Notes: a model not told the origin generated them from the sequence alone. 18,689 bases of DNA from Hyphomicrobiales bacterium (GCA_003164375.1 PLTE01000250.1:1-18689), one strand, 5' to 3'. Shown: positions 7,729 through 15,133, counted from the first letter of the stretch. A program made the numbers and translations.

Positions 7729-8655
7729 TTAGCGGCGTCCGCTCCGTTTCGGCTTGGCAGCCTTCGCCACCGCCTCGGCGATGAACCGCGGTTGCGCGAA
7801 GGCAGCGACCTGGACCTCAGGCGTCCAATACATCGTCTTGAAGCTGCCGGCCTTGCGATAGCGTTGCGCGATCGTGTGCACCGGCTGCCGCCACAGCCGT
7901 TTGTTATCGCTCGCCATGGCCATGGCCATGTGGCCACCGATATAGATTGGGATCGCGGCAATGTAGCATGTGGCGCCCGCGAATAGCCGCCGCAACTTCG
8001 ATATGCTCGACGTCAGCTCGCTCTTCTGGAAGAACGGTACGCCGTTCTGCGTCACCAATACGCCGCCCTTTTTGAGACAGCGCCGACAGCCTGCATAGAA
8101 TTTCTGGCCGAACAGGATTTTTCCAGGTCCCTGCGGATCGGTCGAATCCACAATAATGACGTCGAAGCGGCGCTCCGTCTTGGCGACATATTTTGCGCCA
8201 TCGCCGATGATGGATTTGAAGCGTTTGTCTGCGAACACCGGGGTGGTGAATTCGGGGAAATGCTCCTTGGCGAACTCGATCACCTTGGGATCGATCTCGA
8301 CCTGGGTGAGGCGTTCGACGGTCTTGTGCTTGAGCACCTCTTCGGCAATGCCGCAATCGCCGCCGCCGACGATGAGCACGTCGCGGGGGTTGCCGTGCGC
8401 AAACAGCGGCACGTGCGACATCATCTCCTGGTAGATGAACTCGTCTTTCTTGGAGATTTGCGTCGCGCCGTCGAGCATGAGCATTTTGCCAAAGAACGGC
8501 TGCTCGAACAGCACAAGATGCTGGTGTTCGGTCTGCAACTCATAGAGTACCCGCTCGACCTGAAAGGTCATACGGAAGCCGAGGTCGTCGAACAGCGTCT
8601 CGGCAATCCAGCGTTTTTCCGGCCGTTTCGTTGCCGTCGGCTTTTTTTCCGCCAT
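7729..8655 (-). CDS. speE: Spermidine synthase (polyamine aminopropyltransferase)
   Basis: This 308-residue enzyme transfers an aminopropyl group from decarboxylated S-adenosylmethionine to putrescine, making spermidine in the cytoplasm. Diagnostic segments are the nucleotide-binding GGGD at 97-100, E120 in QVEIDP, GDG at 151-153, and STDP with the expected catalytic aspartate D170 just before it. The glycine-rich loop reads GGGDCG where many homologues have GGGDGG. Start: ATG 8655 follows a GGGGG run by 5 bases; in-frame GTG (8658) and TTG (8667) just upstream are alternatives. It lies 73 bp downstream of speD, which supplies its co-substrate, so the pair forms a spermidine operon. The C-terminus ends in a basic tail (KPKRSGRR). 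Confidence 0.95.
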   Translation of the reverse strand: MAEKKPTATKRPEKRWIAETLFDDLGFRMTFQVERVLYELQTEHQHLVLFEQPFFGKMLMLDGATQISKKDEFIYQEMMSHVPLFAHGNPRDVLIVGGGDCGIAEEVLKHKTVERLTQVEIDPKVIEFAKEHFPEFTTPVFADKRFKSIIGDGAKYVAKTERRFDVIIVDSTDPQGPGKILFGQKFYAGCRRCLKKGGVLVTQNGVPFFQKSELTSSISKLRRLFAGATCYIAAIPIYIGGHMAMAMASDNKRLWRQPVHTIAQRYRKAGSFKTMYWTPEVQVAAFAQPRFIAEAVAKAAKPKRSGRR

Positions 8656-8675
8656 CACTGCCCCCAATACGGAAA

Positions 8676-8697
8676 CGGCCGGGACTCCGCCCGGCCG
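8676..8697 (-). terminator. speD-speE intercistronic hairpin
   Basis: CGGCCGGG and CCCGGCCG form a perfect 8-bp GC-rich stem with a 6-base loop in the 73-bp gap between speD and speE. On the coding strand only three T follow the stem, so it is more likely a partial attenuator or mRNA-processing/stability element than a full terminator. Confidence 0.5.
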
Positions 8698-8728
8698 CTC
8701 AAACCTTGTCGATCAATCGGCGCCGGGC

Positions 8729-9280
8729 TCAGGCGGTTTGCCCACGCAAGAGCTCATTCACGCCGACGCGCTCCGCGGCAAAGGCCTCGCGCAGCACTGG
8801 GATGCACTTGTCCGGCTCGGCGGTTCCGCACATGAAGACGTCGAGCGCGGCATAGCCGGCTTCCGGCCATGTGTGGATGGAGATGTGGCTCTCCGCCAGC
8901 ACCGCCACGCCGGACACCCCGCCCGGCTGAAAGTGATGCAGGTGAATATGCAACAGCGTCGCGCGTGCGGCAGCGACGCAGCGCCGCAACGTCGCCTCGA
9001 TGTGCTCGATGTCATTGAGCCGCTTGGCGCCGTGCAGGTCGATGATCAGATGCACGCCGGCGCAGCGAACGCCCTTGCGAACGGCAAAATGATCCTTGCT
9101 GGCGAATTCTTGGCTGGCAAACTCTTGGCTGGCAAAATCTTGGCCGGCTTCTTCCGGCGCCGGGACCGCCACTTTCAGTTTGTTTTTGATCTTTTTATCT
9201 TCCGTTCGGGCGGTACCTGGGATCCCCAAATCTGGGATCCCCAAGCCCTTCACCGATCGCAAGAGGGCGTTCTGGCTCAT
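8729..9280 (-). CDS. speD: S-adenosylmethionine decarboxylase proenzyme, extended N-terminus
   Basis: This makes decarboxylated S-adenosylmethionine for the SpeE reaction. The catalytic core (about residues 68-183) is the prokaryotic class-1B type. Self-cleavage is expected between E130 and S131, which becomes the pyruvoyl group; H136 and C151 (FMCG) match the processing and catalytic residues of the Bacillus-type enzyme. ATG 9280 is chosen because GGAGG lies 5 bases upstream; the frame remains open to 9553 but has no better start. The core is normally about 120-130 residues alone; here about 65 extra residues precede it, including a GIPDLGIP repeat and a pentapeptide array of the form [E/D]FAS[Q/K]. 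First gene of a speD-speE operon. Enzyme call very sure; the extension's role is unknown. Confidence 0.94.
   Translation of the reverse strand: MSQNALLRSVKGLGIPDLGIPGTARTEDKKIKNKLKVAVPAPEEAGQDFASQEFASQEFASKDHFAVRKGVRCAGVHLIIDLHGAKRLNDIEHIEATLRRCVAAARATLLHIHLHHFQPGGVSGVAVLAESHISIHTWPEAGYAALDVFMCGTAEPDKCIPVLREAFAAERVGVNELLRGQTA
9095..9154 (-). repeat. 15-bp tandem repeats within speD
   Basis: Four adjoining 15-bp units (starting near 9095, 9110, 9125 and 9140) share the core TTGGCTGGCAAA, the outer two more diverged. In frame they encode the pentapeptides EEAGQ, DFASQ, EFASQ and EFASK at residues 43-62 of SpeD, just before the catalytic core. Confidence 0.8.
9217..9244 (-). repeat. Short direct repeat in speD 5' coding region
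   Basis: CTGGGATCCCCAA occurs twice (9217-9229 and 9232-9244) with a 15-base period, encoding the GIPDLGIP segment near the N-terminus of SpeD. Confidence 0.75.
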
Positions 9281-9616
9281 GCCGTCCTCCCCAACCAGAG
9301 ATAAGAACCCGAGATGCCGGCGAGCCGGCGCCACGGAAAGCGAAAGCCGCCCGATCAGTCCACACGAACCGACCAACAAGCGGCTTGTTCCCCACATAAA
9401 TGCAATCAGCACGGAGTCAAGGAGATTCTGCAAGAAAACCTTTAATGCTTCGTCACGATTGCGTTCCATCGCACGACAGGCAGACGCTGCGGCGCACGAC
9501 AATTTGAATCGATCGTGATGGCATATGCCGCGATCGATCGCAGCCGAGCGCACCGCGCGATTGCGGTTCGGTGTTTTGCACGCGAATGTTCTATGCTGTG
9601 CCGGAGGCTCAGCGCA
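9281..9616. other. speD upstream region with candidate promoters
   Basis: This 336-bp gap between speD and the DUF2336 gene has no supported gene. On the minus strand it holds a sigma-70-like pair, TTGACT (9420-9415) and TATGTG (9398-9393) with a 16-base spacer. An EcfG-like pair, GGAAC (9391-9387) and GGTT (9370-9367) with a 16-base spacer, lies just downstream of it. Either would give a speD leader of roughly 80-105 bases containing a GCCGGC/GCCGGC hairpin. I recognise no known riboswitch. Confidence 0.35.
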
Positions 9617-10738
9617 TCAGCCATTAACGGCAACGGCAGGCGTAATCACCGGTTCCACCGGCTTTTTGACCCGGGTGCGGAAGAAGCCCAGCACGCGCCT
9701 GGCGGTGTCGGTGTGCAATCGGTTGAAGCTCGACAGCGCCTGATCGAGGTCCTTTGCCGACATGCCGCGGTCGGCCGCGCGTAGCAGCAGGATCGCCTTG
9801 GTCGTCGTCGAAGATAGTCCCGCGACCTTGGCGAGAATAAGTACGATCTCGGCGCCCGGATCGAGTAAGGCGCGTTCGACCACATCGATCGGGGTGTCGC
9901 ACATCAGCGACAGCGCAATCGCGGTCTCCTCGAATTTTCGCTCGCGCGCATATTGATAGATTTCGGTTTCGCCAATCCGCCGGATGCGATTTTGCCGCTC
10001 CACGGCCGCTTGTGCGGCAGCAAAGTCCGGCGAGGCATTGAGCACTTCGGTGCGGATGCCGCCGACGACCTCGGCGGCGACGCCCTCGATGGCGGTTCCG
10101 GCTTGTGGATTCTCTGCGCAAAGCCGCGATCGCACCTCGCTTGATGCCTTCTCCAACAGCAGCAGAAAATGCGGCCGCGGAATGTCGGACCGCAGACCCA
10201 CCGCGGTGGCGAGGATATCGTCATCGCTCGAGCGATTGACCAGCATGCGGAAACCGGCATCGGAGAAACGCGCCCCGATATTCGTCGCCACCGAATGGAC
10301 CACGTCGCGATCGCCGCGTTCCACCAATACGTCCGTCACCGCCTCGCTGAGCGATTTACGCTGCGAAATGGCGAACAGGTGCTGTTGGCTCTTGGTTCCG
10401 GCGCTGGCCAAAAGGCCGCGATCGTCAAGGCGGTCCGACTGCGTCAGCACCGGGCGGGCGACTTCAATGTCGTCATCGAAGGCGAGCAGGTGGATCACGT
10501 TCGAAGGCGCATTCGGTATAGGCGCCAAACGGTCGGCGAGCTTGGCGCGCGCCTTGGCCTCGATGGTATTGACGAGGCGGGCGATGACATCGTCGAACAC
10601 GCCGATTTGGTCTTCGGAATAGTGCTCGGCGCCGCTGACGAAGAGATCGGTAATGCGGGTCAGGATTTCGATCCGGCGCCCGATATTGCCGGAGGCAAGC
10701 GCGGCTTCGAGTTCGTCAAGCAGAGGGAGGGTACGCAT
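9617..10738 (-). CDS. DUF2336 domain-containing protein
   Basis: The 373-residue product resembles DUF2336 (PF10098) proteins, which are widespread in alphaproteobacteria and lack an established biochemical role. It is predicted to be cytoplasmic and almost wholly helical, in HEAT-like pairs. Visible segments are an N-terminal helical block (MRTLPLLDELEAALASG), a region with SEAVTDVLVERGDRDVV around the middle, and a C-terminal block (TTTKAILLLRAADRGMS) before a short Pro/Val tail. ATG 10738 follows GGAG by 5 bases; the frame is open further upstream to 10981, but that part is compositionally unlike a protein. The DUF6665-like gene lies 104 bp upstream on the same strand. Family assignment is from recollection of its style and phylogenetic context, with good but not full confidence. 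Confidence 0.75.
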   Translation of the reverse strand: MRTLPLLDELEAALASGNIGRRIEILTRITDLFVSGAEHYSEDQIGVFDDVIARLVNTIEAKARAKLADRLAPIPNAPSNVIHLLAFDDDIEVARPVLTQSDRLDDRGLLASAGTKSQQHLFAISQRKSLSEAVTDVLVERGDRDVVHSVATNIGARFSDAGFRMLVNRSSDDDILATAVGLRSDIPRPHFLLLLEKASSEVRSRLCAENPQAGTAIEGVAAEVVGGIRTEVLNASPDFAAAQAAVERQNRIRRIGETEIYQYARERKFEETAIALSLMCDTPIDVVERALLDPGAEIVLILAKVAGLSSTTTKAILLLRAADRGMSAKDLDQALSSFNRLHTDTARRVLGFFRTRVKKPVEPVITPAVAVNG

Positions 10739-10842
10739 TACAACTCCGGACGCCGCCGCGCCGTTGAATCCTCGATAACAATGCATTCGGAACGGTGAAG
10801 AAAGCCTTGCCGGCCGCCCGGTCATTGCCGGTTCGCAAAAAG

Positions 10843-11181
10843 TTAAGAAGTCGCTAACGACGCGGTGCGCCCGGCGAAAACGCCCATCCGGTTCTGCACC
10901 TCGGCGGGGATACGATAGTCGCGGATCACGGGCCGCGGGTCGCGCAGTCCGCAGCATTCCCGCTGCACGATGTAGCGCCACAGCGCATCGCTTGCGTCCT
11001 GGACAAGCTTGGCCCGCGCCAAGCGATCCGCGGCCGGGTCGCGGTCGTATTCGAACAACGCTTTGAGCGCCGCTTCCAGCGCGCGCCCGGAGCGGCCGAG
11101 CGCGGAGGCTTGCTCCTGCGCCACCTCGTAATCAAGCGCAACCACGCGAGTTGAACTGTCGGAGCCCGAGCGTAAAGTCAT
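10843..11181 (-). CDS. DUF6665-like small protein
   Basis: A 112-residue cytoplasmic protein with a helical N-terminal part (DYEVAQEQASALGRSGRALEAAL) and a conserved-looking C-terminal block (VQRECCGLRDPRPVIRDYRIPAEVQNRMG). This layout matches small Hyphomicrobiales proteins annotated as DUF6665; their function is unknown. ATG 11181 has no strong ribosome binding site, and an in-frame GTG at residue 13 is possible. The gene is divergent from the substrate-binding protein gene across 91 bp and upstream of the DUF2336 gene. It has no signal peptide or membrane segment. Confidence 0.65.
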   Translation of the reverse strand: MTLRSGSDSSTRVVALDYEVAQEQASALGRSGRALEAALKALFEYDRDPAADRLARAKLVQDASDALWRYIVQRECCGLRDPRPVIRDYRIPAEVQNRMGVFAGRTASLATS

Positions 11182-11272
11182 GTGGCCATAATAATAGGCC
11201 GCAAGTCGAAGGCGGCAAGCCTAAGGCGCAAGTCCAACGTCATCTTTGGGCCGTCATCGTCGGGAGGAGATC

Positions 11273-12235
11273 ATGCGTCGTTTCGTCATTCTCGCCGTCG
11301 CCGTTTCGGCGCTCGCGGGCATATCGTATTTGAACAGCTGTCGCTTTGCCGCCGCCGACGATACGCTCAAGGTGGCGCTGCCACAGCGCGGATCATGGGA
11401 CGCCGGCATCGCCGAACTCGGCCAGCGCGGCGGCTTCTTCAAAAAGCACGGCCTCGATCTCGATATTCTCTATACCTCAGCCGGCCCCGAATCGATCCAA
11501 GCCCTGATCGGTGGCAGCATCGATGTTGCCGCCGCGTCTGGCGTGTCGGCTGCGATCGGCACCTTCGCCAAAGGCGCGCCAATCCGCATTCTTTCGAGCG
11601 AGATGACCGGAGCGCCGGACCTTTATTGGTACGTTCCGGCGGACTCGCCGATCCACACCATCCAGGATTTCAACAGCAAGACCATCGCGTTCTCGGCCGT
11701 CGGGTCCTCCAGTAACGCCGCGGTTCTGGCGCTGATCGCGCAATTCCACCTCACCGCCAAGCCGCAACCGACCGGAAACATCGCGGCGACCATCACGCAA
11801 ACTATGACCGGTCAAGTCGACGTCGGGTTCGGCGCAGCGCCATTCGGCCTCGATTTGGTCGAGGGCGGCAAGACACGCATCATCGCCACCGGCAACGACG
11901 TCGCTGCGTTGCGCAACCGCGCGGTTCGCGTCAACCTAACCGGTGCGCAGACATTGCAAAACAAGCGCGATGCGCTTGGCCGCTTCATGCTGGCTTACCG
12001 GGAAACGATCGACTGGATGTATTCCAGTCCCGACGCGCTGAAAATCTACAGTGAATATTCCGGCGTGCCGACGAGTATCGTGCAGCGGGTGCTAAAACTG
12101 ATCCCGAAGGATGCCGTCGAGACCGATCAGGTCAAAGATCTAGACGGCGTCATGGCGGACGCGGTGGCGCAAAAATTCCTCGCCGCGCCGCTCACGCCGG
12201 ACCAAGTCAAAGAGCTGGTCCAGATTCCCAAATAA
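11273..12235 (+). CDS. ABC transporter substrate-binding protein (SsuA/TauA/NMT1-like)
   Basis: This 320-residue periplasmic protein is of the NMT1/SsuA class, which captures sulfonates, nitrate, pyrimidine precursors or other small organic ligands for ABC importers. An N-terminal signal peptide covers about residues 1-27 (MRRFVILAVAVSALAGISYL, likely cleaved near FAAA). The mature part starts with the typical LKVALPQ strand, then GGFFKKHGLDLDI, and IGGSIDVAAASG marks the ligand cleft. ATG 11273 has GGAGG 5 bases upstream; an in-frame TTG at 11246 lies before that site and is unlikely. No permease or ATPase gene is found in the window, so it is an orphan receptor or is served by a transporter elsewhere. 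Ligand unknown. Confidence 0.88.
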   Translation: MRRFVILAVAVSALAGISYLNSCRFAAADDTLKVALPQRGSWDAGIAELGQRGGFFKKHGLDLDILYTSAGPESIQALIGGSIDVAAASGVSAAIGTFAKGAPIRILSSEMTGAPDLYWYVPADSPIHTIQDFNSKTIAFSAVGSSSNAAVLALIAQFHLTAKPQPTGNIAATITQTMTGQVDVGFGAAPFGLDLVEGGKTRIIATGNDVAALRNRAVRVNLTGAQTLQNKRDALGRFMLAYRETIDWMYSSPDALKIYSEYSGVPTSIVQRVLKLIPKDAVETDQVKDLDGVMADAVAQKFLAAPLTPDQVKELVQIPK

Positions 12236-12270
12236 GCGCTCGGCGCTCCGTGCAGCAGACGAGGAGAGGG

Positions 12271-12822
12271 CTAAGCGCGGAGCCATGTCACCACCGAGAC
12301 ACCCGCGGCCGCATCGAGTTCGCGGCGCGGGCCGGGATGCAATCCGCGACTTCTCAGGACGTCCTCCGGCGTCGCATTGGGCCCGACTTCGGTGAAGACC
12401 GGCAGCCCACCCGGGATCTTCGCACGGCTGGCGCACGACAGGTTGAAGGCATCGTAGAGTGGCAAAAACAGGCTGAACACGTCAGGTCCGCCAATGACGG
12501 CGACCGTGCCGTCGCCGGCGTCGATGGCTTCGAGGGCTTCCTCGAGCGTCGCGCCGAGCGGATTCCATAACAGTCCTTGGGTATGCGCGGGATCCGGCGC
12601 GAGCGTTGCGATCTGTCGGGTGACGACGAGCCGCTTGCGGGCCGCGGCGCGCGGGCCGCCTTCGTGGGAGTGACGGCCGTGCACCACCACGGCGGCGCGG
12701 TCGAGGTTTTCCTGGAAGAAGCGCTGATCGGCGTCATTGCGGATCGCATCCGGCATTTCGCCTCTGCCGTCGGCGATCATGCCGTCGGCGGAAACGATGA
12801 CGTAGCCCTCGATGCGGCGCAA
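12271..12822 (-). CDS. DHFR/RibD C-terminal-like reductase
   Basis: The 183-residue product has the dihydrofolate-reductase fold of the RibD C-terminal family (PF01872). The first strand reads GYVIVSADGMIAD, typical of the S-x-DG-x-IA signature, and VIGGPDVFSLFLPL near residue 110 matches the NADPH-binding GG-x-x-LF region. Such proteins reduce pterin, flavin-precursor or other substrates with NADPH; standalone members are mostly uncharacterised. There is no ATG near the natural N-terminus; the best start is TTG 12822, 17 bases after the stop of the small membrane-protein gene, so translation may be coupled to it. It is convergent with the substrate-binding protein gene, 35 bp away. Family call good, function unknown, start uncertain. 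Confidence 0.82.
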   Translation of the reverse strand: MRRIEGYVIVSADGMIADGRGEMPDAIRNDADQRFFQENLDRAAVVVHGRHSHEGGPRAAARKRLVVTRQIATLAPDPAHTQGLLWNPLGATLEEALEAIDAGDGTVAVIGGPDVFSLFLPLYDAFNLSCASRAKIPGGLPVFTEVGPNATPEDVLRSRGLHPGPRRELDAAAGVSVVTWLRA

Positions 12823-12838
12823 GGCGGCGATGCCGGCG

Positions 12839-13000
12839 TTAAAAGACCGCGAGATAACGCAACAACGACAAGATGCAGATAACGATCACGATGACGCGCA
12901 CGATCTGTTTGGCGCGGCCGTCGATCGGCAGCATGTTGACGAGGTAAAGGACCAGGATGACGACAAGAAAGGTGATCAGGATGCTGATGAGGATGGCCAT
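12839..13000 (-). CDS. 53-residue two-helix membrane protein
   Basis: A short gene that size-limited gene calling would miss. The product has two hydrophobic helices, MAILISILITFLVVILVLYLV at the start and IVRVIVIVICILSLLRYLAV at the end, joined by a short polar turn containing LPIDGRAKQ. This layout, with P-x-D-G-x-x-K in the turn, matches small bacterial inner-membrane proteins annotated as the Thivi_2564 family, of unknown function. GAGGA lies 5 bases before ATG 13000. It sits 17 bases upstream of the reductase gene's TTG start and about 105 bases downstream of an exact EcfG-type promoter, so it is probably the first gene of a stress-induced pair. The coding call is well supported; the family name is from memory. 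Confidence 0.82.
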   Translation of the reverse strand: MAILISILITFLVVILVLYLVNMLPIDGRAKQIVRVIVIVICILSLLRYLAVF

Positions 13001-13111
13001 GAAAATCCTCGCGTTGAAATCATTGAGCGTACGCTTCCGATTGAATTGATCTCACTTTTCTCTGGCGCGCACAATCGTTTTTGCGTCTGGAGCCGCGGAT
13101 CTGCGGCGAAT

Positions 13112-13137
13112 AACGCGGTTTTCGCGCTTTTGGTTCC
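13112..13137 (-). promoter_or_regulatory. Candidate EcfG (general stress) promoter
   Basis: On the minus strand GGAAC (13137-13133), a 17-base spacer and CGTT (13115-13112) match the EcfG consensus exactly. Transcription would begin near 13105 and read through the 53-residue membrane protein and then the reductase, leaving a leader of about 105 bases. Confidence 0.6.
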
Positions 13138-13211
13138 TTGCCGGATCGGCCTAATCGATGAGGCTGCGTTTTTCGGGATTGCGACGTATACTTCAAGGCA
13201 GGGAAGCCGCG

Positions 13212-13445
13212 ATGCCCGAATCGTCAAGCTTGATCATGCTGCAATTCCTCGCCTGGGTGGCAGATCGGCCGCGCAGTTACGCGCAGACAATGGAGGCGTG
13301 GCGCAGCACATGTCCGCGGCTCTCGGTGTGGGAGGACGCGATCATCGGCGGCCTGGTGCGGATCGAGAACGATACCGATCGCGCCGTGACGTTGACGTCG
13401 CGTGGCCGCATCATGCTGGAGCAACAGCAGTGCAGGGTGTCCTGA
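13212..13445 (+). CDS. Small conserved-looking hypothetical protein
   Basis: A 77-residue protein, MPESSSLIMLQFLAWVADRP at the N-terminus, then a helix with SYAQTMEAWRSTCPRLSVWEDA and a C-terminal strand pair (VTLTSRGRIMLEQ). The order of helices followed by a TLTSRG turn resembles a small winged-helix domain. It may therefore bind DNA or a protein, but I cannot name the family beyond recalling similar hypothetical proteins in Bradyrhizobium relatives. The start at 13212 has GGGAAG 6 bases upstream; the frame is open to 13158, but those codons are Arg-rich and unlike the rest. It is divergent from the stress-type membrane-protein gene and convergent with the CMD-like gene. Confidence 0.7.
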   Translation: MPESSSLIMLQFLAWVADRPRSYAQTMEAWRSTCPRLSVWEDAIIGGLVRIENDTDRAVTLTSRGRIMLEQQQCRVS

Positions 13446-13466
13446 GCTGCCGTGCGAATGCTCCGA

Positions 13467-14012
13467 CTAGGTCAGCACGTCGTCCGTCTGAGGCGGAATA
13501 TCGAACGCGTTGATCAGTAGCCCGACCATGCCGTAGAAGCCGGCGCAGCTCACCGCTTCGATGACGCCCTCGCGTCCGAATGCGGCCTCGGCGCGTTCGA
13601 AACTTGTAGCGCTCAAGCTCTTGGTCGCAAGCAGTTCGCTGATCAGATCGTAGATCAAACGCTCATCGTCGCGTTCGAAGTCCGGGCGTTTGCGTGCGCG
13701 GATGGCATCGAGCGTTTCCGCGGCGAGGCCGGCCTTGAGAGCGAGCGGTGCGTGCGCCGACCAGGCATATTTCACCGTGGCATCGCGGCACATCATCAAG
13801 ATGATCAATTCGATCAGCCGCTGGTCGAGCTTGTGGTGGAAGCGAAAGCAATTGGTCAAGGCATCGACGGGTTCACAGATATCGGGCGTGTGAATCCACA
13901 CCGAGAACGGTCCGCTCAGCTTGCTGCGCGGACGGTTGCGCATGATGTCGTCGTAGAGCTGGACCTGGCGCGCTGTGAGCTCTTCGCGTTTGACGTCTTC
14001 GATACGCGCCAT
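13467..14012 (-). CDS. Carboxymuconolactone decarboxylase family protein
   Basis: The 181-residue, all-helical protein belongs to the CMD/AhpD superfamily (PF02627). The central motif KYAWSAHAPLALKAGL corresponds to the family's E-x-x-W-x-x-H-x-x-x-A segment, preceded by RLIELIILMMCRDAT. It lacks the CxxC pair of AhpD peroxidase partners, so it should not act as that type of thiol reductant. Members decarboxylate gamma-carboxymuconolactone in the protocatechuate pathway or have unrelated roles, and no other protocatechuate genes are nearby, so that specific function is not supported. The ATG at 14012 has only a weak GGGGC upstream. It lies 48 bp downstream of the dienelactone hydrolase gene on the same strand and may be cotranscribed with it. 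Confidence 0.87.
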   Translation of the reverse strand: MARIEDVKREELTARQVQLYDDIMRNRPRSKLSGPFSVWIHTPDICEPVDALTNCFRFHHKLDQRLIELIILMMCRDATVKYAWSAHAPLALKAGLAAETLDAIRARKRPDFERDDERLIYDLISELLATKSLSATSFERAEAAFGREGVIEAVSCAGFYGMVGLLINAFDIPPQTDDVLT

Positions 14013-14060
14013 GCGGGCCCCGTTGTCAGCGTTTGTCGGCGGCGACCGAAGCCATTGCGG

Positions 14061-14945
14061 TCAGCTCAAGACATTATATTTCTTGAACCAACCGATCATC
14101 CGGTTCCAGGCGTCCTCGGCCGCTTCCTTGCGATAGCTCGGGCGATAATCAGCGTGAAAGCCGTGCGGCGCGCCGGGATAGACGTGGAATTCCGCGGTCT
14201 TGCCATCGGCCTTCAGCGCGGCTTCCATCGCCTCGACCTGTTCGACCTTGATGCCGGCATCCTCCGCGCCGTAGAGGCCGAGCACCGGCTCCTTGATGTC
14301 GGGCGCGAGCTCGATTGAGCTTTTCGGCGCGGCGTCGTTTTTGTCGATCAACGTGCCGTAGAAGGCGACGCCGGCCTTGAGATCAGGATTGTGCGATGAA
14401 TAATGCCAGACCGTGCGGCCGCCGCGGCAATAGCCCATGATGCCGAGCCGATTGCCGTCGCCGCCCTGGGCCTTCGCCCACGCCACGGTGGCGTCGAGAT
14501 CGGAAAAAAGCTCCGTATCGGTCTTGGTATTGACGATGGGGAGCAGCTTTTGGATGTCGTCGATCTTCGTAAGATCGACGCCGTCGCGGAAATAGTAATC
14601 CGGAGCCACCGCCAAAGCACCGAGATGGGCGAGCCGTCGTGTGACATCCTTGATATATTCGTGGAGCCCGAAAATCTCCATGGCGACGAGAATGATGGGC
14701 GGATGCGCTACGCCTGCCGGCCGCGCGTAATAGATCGGCAACTCCCCGTCCGACACCTTGATTTTGGTATCACCGGCATCGAGCCCAGCGCTGTCGGTAT
14801 GGATGACGTCGGCGCGCACCGGACCGGCGGCCAACGTATAGCCCGCGGCCGCGGCTGCCGAGCTCGACATGAAGCCGCGCCGCGACAACGGCGGCATGAC
14901 TTTGGACAGGCCGACGATGTCGGTCGGCAGCCGTTGCTGGTTCAT
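14061..14945 (-). CDS. Tat-exported dienelactone hydrolase family protein
   Basis: The 294-residue protein is an alpha/beta hydrolase of the dienelactone hydrolase family. The expected triad is visible: nucleophile C173 in GYCRGG, an aspartate at about 229 (GAEDAG) and H261 (PHGF), with the family glutamate E90 in MEIFGL. Residues 20-45 form a twin-arginine signal (LSRRGFM followed by SSSAAAAAGYTLAAG, cleavage after VRA), so a folded enzyme is exported, whereas classical ClcD/TcbE enzymes are cytoplasmic. ATG 14945 has AAGGA 5 bases upstream; the longer open frame to 15104 is unlikely. It is divergent from the TetR gene, whose candidate operator lies in the shared 227-bp gap, and upstream of the CMD-like gene. 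Substrate unknown. Confidence 0.92.
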   Translation of the reverse strand: MNQQRLPTDIVGLSKVMPPLSRRGFMSSSAAAAAGYTLAAGPVRADVIHTDSAGLDAGDTKIKVSDGELPIYYARPAGVAHPPIILVAMEIFGLHEYIKDVTRRLAHLGALAVAPDYYFRDGVDLTKIDDIQKLLPIVNTKTDTELFSDLDATVAWAKAQGGDGNRLGIMGYCRGGRTVWHYSSHNPDLKAGVAFYGTLIDKNDAAPKSSIELAPDIKEPVLGLYGAEDAGIKVEQVEAMEAALKADGKTAEFHVYPGAPHGFHADYRPSYRKEAAEDAWNRMIGWFKKYNVLS

Positions 14946-15108
14946 GACGTTCCTTCCCGATCGATGATTGGCCCGGCCTGGAGCGCAATGACTCCAGCAT
15001 AATATGGCCGGGTAACTGCGTACAGGCGGACGCCGCGGTTCCGGGATGAAGGCAGCGCTGCCGCCGTGCGGCAAACCGCCAATTGCAATGGGGCCGTCGA
15101 ACACCTAT

Positions 15109-15133
15109 TTTGAAATTCAAACGATGGTTTGAA
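15109..15133. promoter_or_regulatory. Candidate TetR operator, copy 1
   Basis: Three half-sites are arranged as TTTGAA, one A, TTCAAAC, a 4-base spacer and GTTTGAA. The last two form a perfect 7-bp inverted repeat (15116-15133), and the first two a 6-bp one. It lies 39 bases before the TetR start, in the gap shared with the dienelactone hydrolase. The same 25-bp pattern recurs at 15884. Confidence 0.75.

Noticed and set aside
8729..9553. Longer SpeD starting at 9553
   Set aside because: The extra 91 residues have no start signal, while ATG 9280 has GGAGG at ideal spacing.
9617..10981. Longer DUF2336 protein starting at 10981
   Set aside because: The added segment is Arg/Pro-rich and overlaps the DUF6665-like gene; ATG 10738 has a ribosome binding site.
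12231..12250. AGCGC/GCGCT stem after the substrate-binding protein gene as a terminator
   Set aside because: Only 5 bp with a 3-base loop and no T-run.
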